From NCBI GenBank assembly GCA_050050175.1, contig JASFUT010000158.1, forward strand, positions 1 through 7,404: DNA of 7,404 nt, written 5' to 3'. Source of the DNA: CAVQCX01 sp050050175 (lineage in GTDB: Bacteria > Pseudomonadota > Gammaproteobacteria > Chromatiales > Chromatiaceae). The translations under genes were made by a program, and so were the position numbers. Of the stretch, positions 1 to 5,424 are shown piece after piece (position 1 is the first letter of the stretch; each line of letters begins with the position of its first letter). The notes below the pieces were generated by a model, which saw only the letters and a list, made by a program, of their open reading frames with translations, did not search any database and was not told the origin of the DNA.

Positions 1-21
1 CGTCTTTCCGGAATTCGCCAT
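1..21 (-). CDS. 5' end of a gene running off the left edge (7 codons)
   Basis: The minus strand carries an ATG at 21-19 followed by codons for M-A-N-S-G-K-T up to the window edge. A strong Shine-Dalgarno GGAGG lies at 34-30, eight bases before the ATG, which is close to ideal spacing. It has the same direction as the DsrE-family gene and starts 111 bp after that gene's stop codon, so it could be co-transcribed with it. Nothing can be said about the product from seven residues. The call rests on the ribosome binding site and start codon alone. Confidence 0.55.
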
Positions 22-58
22 TTCTATGTCCTCCAGTAATCGGGTGGCGTCGGGATTC

Positions 59-95
59 GGGGCTCGGGCTGCATGCGCGGGCTGCCGCGAGCCCC
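59..95. repeat. Inverted repeat, 8-bp GC-rich arms
   Basis: GGGGCTCG at 59-66 is the exact reverse complement of CGAGCCCC at 88-95. The stem can be lengthened by three more pairs beyond a one-base bulge. It lies between the DsrE-family gene and the next gene on the minus strand. There is no run of T after it on either strand, so it is not a classical intrinsic terminator. It could stabilise the 3' end of the transcript or assist factor-dependent termination. Confidence 0.4.
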
Positions 96-105
96 GGTCC
101 CTGCC

Positions 106-126
106 GCCGCCGGGGCGGCCGGCGGC
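106..126 (-). terminator. GC-only hairpin just after the DsrE-family gene
   Basis: GCCGCCGG (106-113) pairs perfectly with CCGGCGGC (119-126) around a five-base loop, starting about seven bases after the stop codon at 135-133. The position fits a terminator or mRNA 3'-end structure for the DsrE-family gene. There is no downstream T tract, and the region is a low-complexity GCC/GGC repeat that can pair in several registers, so its function is uncertain. Confidence 0.3.
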
Positions 127-132
127 CGGCGG

Positions 133-804
133 TCAGGGCTGCACGTAGGTGTATCCGAGGCTCTGGAACTCGGCGATGGCGGTCACGCCCGCGGTTGTGT
201 ACTTGACGCCCTCGATCAACTCGCCGGTAGCGCCCGCCGTGGACTCCGTGGTGTCGGGGACAATGCCCTTGCGGATGAACCCGCGGGTGGTGTTCTGGCA
301 GAAGTAGAACTCCACGCCCTGATCGATGAGGGCCCTCACCTGGCCCTCGAACTGGTTGCGGCCAGAGACCGAATTGCCGTCCCCGTCGAGGCCCTCGTCC
401 TTGAGCATGAGCCAGCCGCCGCCGCTGTGGACCACGGCCACGATCTCGAAGTCCCGCCGGGGCACCATGCCGTGGGTGATCTCGTAGTCCTTGATCATGT
501 TGCGCATGTTGCCGAGCGCGTAGGCGCGGTTGTCCGCGCAGTCGGCGTTGGGCACCGAGTCGCGGCAGAAGCGGTTCACCTGCATGACGACCTTGACGTT
601 GTGCCGCCGCTCCAGGCAGCGTGTCAGGACGTCGGTTTCGGGGCCGAACTCGTCGTTGAGCGCCAGGTCGTTGACCAGTCCCACCGGACATTCCCGGTTG
701 CCTCCGGGCTCGTTCGGTGAGTCCCCGGCGTGGGCGGTGGTGCCTGTCGCCAGGGCGAGCACTGACAGGCAGGCCGCAAGATGCTGTGTAATGCGCTTTG
801 GCAT
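133..804 (-). CDS. Secreted DsrE-family protein
   Basis: This 223-residue protein has a Sec-type signal peptide: basic MPKR start, hydrophobic core around residues 9-20, and likely cleavage after AHA at 26. The mature part should therefore be periplasmic. The second half matches the DsrE/DsrF-like family: residues 120-135 give a core strand and glycine-rich turn (EIVAVVHSGGGW), residues 163-175 hold the GVEFYFCQNT segment with Cys169 where many family members carry a Cys, and the C-terminus (GVTAIAEFQSLGYTYVQP) is typical of periplasmic members. Cytoplasmic DsrE proteins pass sulfur between carriers by cysteine; the role of exported ones is poorly known. The mature protein has five cysteines (39, 63, 80, 89, 169), so disulfides are possible. 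The start at 804 is supported by GGAGGAGAGG at 820-811. The gene follows the two-component genes on the same strand after a 219-bp gap with a terminator, which suggests separate control. The family call is firm; the substrate is unknown. Confidence 0.82.
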   Translation of the reverse strand: MPKRITQHLAACLSVLALATGTTAHAGDSPNEPGGNRECPVGLVNDLALNDEFGPETDVLTRCLERRHNVKVVMQVNRFCRDSVPNADCADNRAYALGNMRNMIKDYEITHGMVPRRDFEIVAVVHSGGGWLMLKDEGLDGDGNSVSGRNQFEGQVRALIDQGVEFYFCQNTTRGFIRKGIVPDTTESTAGATGELIEGVKYTTAGVTAIAEFQSLGYTYVQP

Positions 805-861
805 CGTCTACCTCTCCTCCTGGGTTTGAGTCTGAGTCCCGGATTGCAGGCCGTTAGCGGC

Positions 862-890
862 GGACCGGGCTTGTCGTCGTGTCCCGGCCC
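862..890 (-). promoter_or_regulatory. Candidate leader hairpin upstream of the DsrE-family gene
   Basis: Read as minus-strand RNA, GGGCCGGG (890-883) pairs with CCCGGUCC (869-862) over eight pairs, including one G-U, around a 13-base loop. It lies 58 bases before the DsrE-family start codon and would be in the 5' leader if transcription begins near the AT-rich element at 949-966. It may be a leader structure, or chance pairing in GC-rich DNA. Confidence 0.3.
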
Positions 891-948
891 GATGTTGGTG
901 CCGTCGGACCGGGAACGCCTTTGAGGCTAGTGGAGGGAGGGGGGGGAC

Positions 949-966
949 CGTATAGGGAAACTCCTG
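949..966 (-). promoter_or_regulatory. Candidate promoter/operator of the DsrE-family gene
   Basis: This is a short AT-rich island in very GC-rich DNA. On the minus strand it reads CAGGAGTTTCCCTATACG and contains a possible -10 hexamer CTATAC at 955-950. No convincing -35 hexamer lies 16-18 bp upstream, as expected for an activator-dependent promoter. The nearby NarL-type regulator is the obvious candidate activator, but that is inference. A C-rich tract follows on the minus strand (eight C at 946-939). The transcript leader would be about 140 bases. Confidence 0.3.
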
Positions 967-987
967 AATCGTGCTGCGCAGCGGCCT

Positions 988-1010
988 GAAAAGGACTGCG
1001 CCCCGCAGTC
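988..1010 (-). terminator. Intrinsic terminator after the response regulator gene
   Basis: On the minus strand GACTGCG (1010-1004), a GGG loop and CGCAGTC (1000-994) form a perfect 7-bp stem, followed at once by CTTTTC (993-988). It begins 13 bases after the regulator stop codon. The T tract is short, but stem, loop and position all fit a Rho-independent terminator that ends the kinase-regulator transcript and separates it from the DsrE-family gene. Confidence 0.6.
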
Positions 1011-1023
1011 AAGGTCCGGACGG

Positions 1024-1662
1024 TCAGGGGTTGATGATGCCCAGACGGATGGCCAGGCGCGTCAGCCCGGCGACGTCGGCGATTCCCAGCTTGGTCTTCA
1101 GGGCGGTGACGTGGTGGCCGGCGGTCTTGGGGCTGATCGCCAGGATCTCGGCGATCTCCCTGACGGACTTGCTGTCCACCAGCAGCCGAAACACCTCGAA
1201 CTCCCGCGCGGACAGGCAGGAGAGCCCCTGCTGGTCGGGAGACGGTCTGCGCGACAGCAGGTGTGGCAGCATCTCCTGATCGACGTACATGCGGCCCGCC
1301 GCCACCTGGCGGACGGCCTCGACCATGACCCGGGATGCGCTGCGCTTGGAGATATAGCCCCGTACTCCGCGATCCAGGGCGCGCGAGAGCATGACCTCGT
1401 TCTCGTGCACGCTGAACACCAGGATGCCGGCGGACTCGTCGTGGCTGAGGATGCGCCGGCTGGCCTCCAGTCCCCCCATGCCCGGCATGCTGAGGTCCAT
1501 GACGACGACGTCCGGCCGCTGCTCCAGGTACTTGCGGAAGGCCTCCTCGCCGCTGGCCGCCTGGGCGACGACGCGGATGTCCGGCGTGCTCTCGAGCAGG
1601 CGCTGGTAGCCGGCCCGGACCACCTCGTGGTCGTCACAGAGCAGCACCCTGATCAGGTGCAT
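1024..1662 (-). CDS. NarL/FixJ-family response regulator (receiver + LuxR-type HTH)
   Basis: This 212-residue DNA-binding response regulator is the output half of a two-component system with the adjacent kinase. The receiver domain spans about residues 4-120: acidic pair Asp10-Asp11, phosphoacceptor Asp56 in VVVMDLSMPGMGG, conserved Ser84 and Lys106. A short linker leads to a LuxR-type helix-turn-helix at about 147-210, with LSAREFEVFRLL and the recognition region SPKTAGHHVTALKTKLG. Phosphorylation at Asp56 should control DNA binding. The reading frame stays open upstream to 1947, but ATG at 1662 is chosen because the receiver domain begins right after it and the extension overlaps kinase codons. 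The ATG lies inside the last codons of the kinase gene (10-bp overlap) without a strong ribosome binding site of its own, which points to translational coupling. The domain layout is that of TtrR, NarL and FixJ; target genes are not shown by the sequence, the downstream DsrE-family gene being the best guess. Confidence 0.93.
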   Translation of the reverse strand: MHLIRVLLCDDHEVVRAGYQRLLESTPDIRVVAQAASGEEAFRKYLEQRPDVVVMDLSMPGMGGLEASRRILSHDESAGILVFSVHENEVMLSRALDRGVRGYISKRSASRVMVEAVRQVAAGRMYVDQEMLPHLLSRRPSPDQQGLSCLSAREFEVFRLLVDSKSVREIAEILAISPKTAGHHVTALKTKLGIADVAGLTRLAIRLGIINP

Positions 1663-3458
1663 GAAAGGCCCCCGGACGCCGCCGATGCCCCCCCGTCCAG
1701 CGGAAGGGTCAGGGCGATGCGCACCCCCCTGCCCGGCGCTGCCGCAAGGTCGAACTGGCCGTCGAGCGCCTCGACCCGCTCGCGGATACCGATCAGGCCC
1801 AGCCCGCTCCCCACCGAGGCCGGGTCCATGCCGACACCATCGTCCTGGACGATCAGGCGGATCAGACGACCCCCCCGGCCGAGGTCGGCGGTCAGCTCGA
1901 GGAGGACGCTCCCTGCCGAGGCGTGCTTGGCCACGTTGGTGAGGCATTCCTGCACGATGCGGTAGAGCGAGATGTTGATGCGCTCGCCCAGGCGCCGGAG
2001 GTCGCCGCGGGTACGAAGCTCGTAACGCGTCGCCGGGTACCTGACCCGGCAGGCGTCGACCTCCTGACGCAGTGTTTCGACCAGGCCGAGGTCGTCCAGC
2101 GTGCTGGGCCGCAGGCGCTGCATCATGGAGTGCACGACCTCGTAGATCCGTGACGAGAGCTGCTGGATCGCCCGGGCGCTCGCCGTCAGGCGCGGGTCAC
2201 CCTCGCACAGCCCCTGAATGGTCTGAGCGTCCGCCTGCATCGCGGTGATGCACTGGCCGAGCTCGTCGTGGAGCTCCCTGGCGAGGTAACGGCGCTCGTC
2301 TTCCTGGACGGCCATGCACTTCTGCGCCAGGAACCGCTTCTCGCGAAGCAGGGTGTAGGTGTGCCGCTCCGCTCTCTCCCGCTCCGTGATCTCGGTGGCG
2401 AGGGCGCGGTTGGTCTGTGACAGCTCAGCCGTGCGCCGCTTGACCAGACGCTCCACGCGGATGGCGTGGAAGACGGCGAACAGGGAGGTGATCAGGATGA
2501 GCGCGAACAGGTACCAGTACTTGCGCACGACGCGCAGCAGCCCCCCGTTCTCGAACACCAGGTAGGGCCCGATCTGCAGCTCCCGGAACAGCTCGTGCAC
2601 CGGCTGGTAGCTCAGCGGCACCGTCCAGCCCGCGTAGTTGCCCGCCTGCGCCGCGGGATGATCGGCCGGCAGCTGCAGCAGGGCCACCGCCACCGGACTG
2701 GCCACTTCGTCAGCGGTGGGCTTGGCCTTGGCGAACGCCCACTCGGGGTAGAGGCGTGTGCTGTGGCGGAAGGGGAAATCCTCCGATATCAGGGGGTTGA
2801 GCACGTGGAAATCGCCGAGCCGAATCTCTCCCTGGCGCTCCATCTGCTCCAGGATGTCGGTGCGAACCGTGCCCGCGTCCACCTTGCCGGCCTGGACGAG
2901 CCGGACGATGGCGTCCTGGGGAAAGCCGGTGAGCTCGAGGCGGGACAGGTCATGGAACGGGTCGACGCCGGCCTCCCGGAGCTCGCGCCAGGCCATCTGG
3001 AAGCCGCCGAATGCCCCCTGCGACACCGCCGCGAAGCTCTTGCCCCGCAGATCGCGAAGAGACCTTATGTCGGCGCGGTCCGCTCGCGCGAAGATGACCG
3101 CGCCGAACATCTTGTAGGCCCGACCGTGGCGGAGATTCTTCAGAGTGGCGATCCGGCTGATGCCGTAGCGGTGCTCGAGCTCCACGTAGTGCCCGGGATT
3201 GGTCAAGACGAAATCAAGCTCCCCGCGCGCCAGGGCCTCGGACATCTCTTCCAGGTCGCAGGGCAGGAGCCGAAAGGAGGTGCCCGGCAGCCGCCCGGAA
3301 AGGTACTCGGCCGTGGGCTCCCAACGCTTCTCGCTGGTCTCGTCGCCACGGTGGGCGAGCACGCCGATGGTGAGGTCCGCCTGCTCGGCCCGGGCGCCCG
3401 CTGCGCAGGGCATCAGAGCCAGCAGGAGGGAGGCAAGGGCGATACCGCGAACCTTCAT
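1653..3458 (-). CDS. Sensor histidine kinase with periplasmic PhnD-like domain (TtrS/ThsS-like architecture)
   Basis: This is a 601-residue membrane sensor kinase. Residues 1-24 are a signal peptide (MKVRGIALASLLLALMP, cleavage near ARA). Residues 28-290 form a PhnD-like periplasmic binding-protein domain: LTIGVLAHRGDE start, FVLTNPGHYVELE at 83-95, FGAVIFARAD at 118-127, FGGFQMAWREL at 150-160. Cys67 is the only cysteine of this exported part. One membrane helix lies at about 315-332, then a coiled coil (335-375), a HisKA_3 dimerisation domain with His397 in ARELHDELGQ, and a HATPase domain with N box (ECLTNVAKHA, 504-513), G1 (DDGVGMD, 539-545) and G2 (GLGLIGIRERV, 552-562). The periplasmic part resembles tetrathionate and thiosulfate sensors, whereas the kinase core is of NarX type. 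The ligand is unknown; a sulfur oxyanion or another small anion is plausible. ATG at 3458 is preferred over a GTG at 3476 because it starts a clean signal peptide and follows GGACAGGG; the GTG has no ribosome binding site. Confidence 0.92.
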   Translation of the reverse strand: MKVRGIALASLLLALMPCAAGARAEQADLTIGVLAHRGDETSEKRWEPTAEYLSGRLPGTSFRLLPCDLEEMSEALARGELDFVLTNPGHYVELEHRYGISRIATLKNLRHGRAYKMFGAVIFARADRADIRSLRDLRGKSFAAVSQGAFGGFQMAWRELREAGVDPFHDLSRLELTGFPQDAIVRLVQAGKVDAGTVRTDILEQMERQGEIRLGDFHVLNPLISEDFPFRHSTRLYPEWAFAKAKPTADEVASPVAVALLQLPADHPAAQAGNYAGWTVPLSYQPVHELFRELQIGPYLVFENGGLLRVVRKYWYLFALILITSLFAVFHAIRVERLVKRRTAELSQTNRALATEITERERAERHTYTLLREKRFLAQKCMAVQEDERRYLARELHDELGQCITAMQADAQTIQGLCEGDPRLTASARAIQQLSSRIYEVVHSMMQRLRPSTLDDLGLVETLRQEVDACRVRYPATRYELRTRGDLRRLGERINISLYRIVQECLTNVAKHASAGSVLLELTADLGRGGRLIRLIVQDDGVGMDPASVGSGLGLIGIRERVEALDGQFDLAAAPGRGVRIALTLPLDGGASAASGGLSCT

Positions 3459-3490
3459 CCCTGTCCAATCTACCACTGTTCGGGACAGGG
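3459..3490 (-). promoter_or_regulatory. Dyad overlapping the kinase ribosome binding site
   Basis: CCCTGTCC (3459-3466) and GGACAGGG (3483-3490) are perfect 8-bp inverted arms separated by 16 bp and directly abut the kinase start codon. On the RNA the arm next to the ATG is GGACAGGG, the only Shine-Dalgarno-like stretch, so a hairpin would hide it. A third half-site CTGTTC lies at 3476-3481. It may act as a DNA operator, an RNA hairpin, or neither; the perfect match and position are what the sequence shows. Confidence 0.4.
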
Positions 3491-3554
3491 GTAACCCAGC
3501 GGGGCAGGGCGCCGGTGCCTGCCACCGCCCTCTGGTTGCTCGGGCACCAGGGAC

Positions 3555-3582
3555 CCGCCCCCCGGGAAGCCGCGGGGGGCGG
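3555..3582 (-). terminator. Strong GC hairpin after the unknown exported-protein gene
   Basis: CCGCCCCCCG (3555-3564) and CGGGGGGCGG (3573-3582) form a perfect 10-bp stem with an 8-base loop, beginning 12 bases after the stop codon of the 572-residue exported protein on the minus strand. No T tract follows. It likely marks the transcript 3' end, by factor-dependent termination or stabilisation, and separates this gene from the kinase operon 136 bp away. Confidence 0.45.
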
Positions 3583-3594
3583 CCGGGTGAGCGC

Positions 3595-5313
3595 TCAGAA
3601 CTTGTCCAGGCGCATCATGTAGTTGTCGCCTACCCAGAATCCGTCGAAGGGGGGCGCCTTGGGCGCGTCGTTCGGCGCACCCTCCATCGCCACGATCGAG
3701 AGGTCGTAGACCCGCGCGATGTTGCGGGGGCGGAGCTTGTCGTCCGTCACCGCCACGTAGATGGGCAGGCGCCATCGGATCACCTGGCCGAAGACGTCGC
3801 GATTCGCCACCTTCCAGGGGCCGTGGACGGACACGGCGAGGATCTCCACACCGGGCTTGGCGCCCCAGTCCCGGTCGTTCTCGAAGTACTCCTTGGCCTC
3901 GGCGGCCAGGCCTGCGGCCGTGCCCGGGCCCGGGAAGTCCGCCATGTGCCCCGGCCAGGTTGCCGCGTCGATGGAGGCGCTCATCTTCTCGGCGTGCTCG
4001 ACGATCCGCTCGTCCACTCGGACCCGGAGGTCCTTGAGGGCTTCGCTCGTCGGGTCGATGTCCACGGCCACGGTGAGCAGCTCCTTGGCCTTCTGGAGCT
4101 TCTCCATCTGGGCGTCGGTCAGGTGGTGCGCCCAGGCGTCCATGCTCGTGCGTGCGCGCTCGGCGAGGGCCTCGGCGGTGGCCTCGCGCGTGGCCTCGAT
4201 GCTGCGCACGGCGATCATCAGCTGGGCGAGCTTGCCCCCGGGGTCTCCGCTCGGGCTGCTGCCCAGCTTCTCGAACAGGGCGTTGTTGATCGCCATGCCG
4301 AGCTCGGCGGAGTTGTCCGTCTCGGTTGCCCCGTAGGCCTGCCCAAGCCGGGCGAGGTCGGCCGAGAGCTCCGGCACCACCTGCTCCGCCGCCTCGATCT
4401 CCGCCAGGGCGGCCTTGGCCTCCTCGATGCCCCAGCCGACGGTGACGTAGGCGATATTGCGTCCCCGCATCTTCTCCAGCTGCGGGTAGTACTTCTCCCA
4501 CAGGGCGATCATGCGCTCGGCGTCGGCCTCCACTGCGCCCGCCTCGGCCGAGGCCGCCGCCTGGGCCGCCTGCTCTGCGGCCTCGGTCTCCTCTCGGCTC
4601 CGGGCCATGTCGGCCTCCACTGCCTCGATGCGCCCGGCGAGCGCGGCGAGCGTCGCCTCGGCCGGGCCGCAGTCCACGGACTGGCGCCCGCATTTCTTCT
4701 CGATGTTGCCCTGATAGTAGCGGGCCGACCGGACCAGCGGCTCGACCGCCTCCACGCGCTCTGCGCCGCTGCCCGCCGCCCATTGCGACTCCGCCTCGGC
4801 GATCTTGTCGGTGGCATTCTTCAGGTCGCTGCGGATCTCCCGGGGCACAACGGCCTCGCCCGATGCGGGTGCTGCGGACCCCGACGCCGCCTTGGGCTGC
4901 GGCTTTGGCGGCGGCGCTGCGGGACCCGAGGAGCTCTTGGCAGCTCCGGTGCGGCCCATGCGCCGATCCAGGTCCTTACGGATCTTCGCGTACTTGGACT
5001 CCAGGTTCCTGAGCTTGCCGTGTCCGGGGTCGGCCGCTCTCAGCGCGTCGATGCGGTCAGAGACCTGGTTGAGCTGTGCGTCGGCCTCCTCGCGCTTGCC
5101 GTTGAACATGGCCCGCTGCGCGGCGCGCAGGGTCTTGTCGATCTCCTTGGCCAGTGCATCGGCGTCTGCGGTCTGGGCGCGGGCGATCCCGCTGCCGGCA
5201 CTGCCGTCCGGCGCAATGACCGGCGCCAGCCACAAGGCCGCTCCGCTCAGAACACTGAACAGCAGTGGGCCGCGCACGGCTGCGCCCAGGGCTTTCAATC
5301 TCGTTCTTGCCAT
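3595..5313 (-). CDS. Exported helix-rich protein of unknown function
   Basis: I do not recognise this 572-residue protein. The N-terminus has basic residues (MARTRLK), a hydrophobic stretch at 16-34 and a possible signal peptidase site after ARA at 46, so it is probably periplasmic or anchored with its bulk outside the cytoplasm. Residues 50-118 form a charged helical repeat-like region. Residues 122-153 are a Pro/Ala/Ser/Lys-rich linker. Residues 155-480 are mostly helical, with an Ala/Glu-rich coiled-coil-like part at about 218-272. Only two cysteines are seen (208 and 215, CX6C), which could form a disulfide. The last 90 residues (483-572) look like a separate beta-containing domain rich in aromatic residues, ending FWVGDNYMMRLDKF. 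ATG at 5313 is chosen because GAGAGGGG lies just upstream and the signal peptide follows; an in-frame GTG at 5349 lacks such support. It lies 111 bp after the YihY-type gene and 136 bp before the kinase gene, all on one strand. No function is assigned. Confidence 0.85.
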   Translation of the reverse strand: MARTRLKALGAAVRGPLLFSVLSGAALWLAPVIAPDGSAGSGIARAQTADADALAKEIDKTLRAAQRAMFNGKREEADAQLNQVSDRIDALRAADPGHGKLRNLESKYAKIRKDLDRRMGRTGAAKSSSGPAAPPPKPQPKAASGSAAPASGEAVVPREIRSDLKNATDKIAEAESQWAAGSGAERVEAVEPLVRSARYYQGNIEKKCGRQSVDCGPAEATLAALAGRIEAVEADMARSREETEAAEQAAQAAASAEAGAVEADAERMIALWEKYYPQLEKMRGRNIAYVTVGWGIEEAKAALAEIEAAEQVVPELSADLARLGQAYGATETDNSAELGMAINNALFEKLGSSPSGDPGGKLAQLMIAVRSIEATREATAEALAERARTSMDAWAHHLTDAQMEKLQKAKELLTVAVDIDPTSEALKDLRVRVDERIVEHAEKMSASIDAATWPGHMADFPGPGTAAGLAAEAKEYFENDRDWGAKPGVEILAVSVHGPWKVANRDVFGQVIRWRLPIYVAVTDDKLRPRNIARVYDLSIVAMEGAPNDAPKAPPFDGFWVGDNYMMRLDKF

Positions 5314-5370
5314 CCTGTCCCCTCTCTGTTGCGTGTGTGTCGACCGCACGGCCTGCGCCGATGCCGTCCG

Positions 5371-5382
5371 CGGCAGCTGCCG
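5371..5382. repeat. 12-bp perfect palindrome between two genes
   Basis: CGGCAGCTGCCG is its own reverse complement. It lies in the 111-bp gap between the YihY-type gene and the unknown exported gene, 58 bp before the latter's start codon. It could be a protein-binding site for a dimeric regulator. In GC-rich DNA such palindromes also occur by chance. Confidence 0.25.
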
Positions 5383-5403
5383 ATACGGGTTCTCGCGCGC
5401 CGT

Positions 5404-5419
5404 CCCGGCCCCGGCCGGG
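5404..5419 (-). terminator. Short GC hairpin after the YihY-type gene
   Basis: CCCGGC (5404-5409) and GCCGGG (5414-5419) form a 6-bp stem with a 4-base loop five bases after the YihY-type stop codon. No T tract follows on the minus strand, so it is a weak terminator candidate and read-through into the next gene is plausible. Confidence 0.25.
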
Positions 5420-5424
5420 CTCCC

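Noticed and set aside
73..720. 215-codon plus-strand frame opposite the DsrE-family gene
   Set aside because: Antisense shadow: no domain and unusual composition, whereas the minus-strand frame has a signal peptide, family motifs and a strong ribosome binding site.
950..960. Resemblance to a T7-type phage promoter core (TATAGGGAAA)
   Set aside because: Only the short core matches; the upstream specificity part of the T7 promoter is missing and no phage genes are present.
1663..1947. N-terminal extension of the response regulator frame
   Set aside because: It overlaps the 3' end of the kinase gene in another frame and is Arg/Gly/Pro-rich; the receiver domain starts right after the ATG at 1662.
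3476..3488. CTGT-N5-ACAG as a LexA (SOS) box
   Set aside because: The gammaproteobacterial LexA box needs eight bases between CTGT and ACAG; here there are five.
3470..4783. 437-codon minus-strand frame overlapping the unknown exported gene
   Set aside because: It is a +1/+2 shadow with extreme Arg/Gly/Pro content and no signal or domain.
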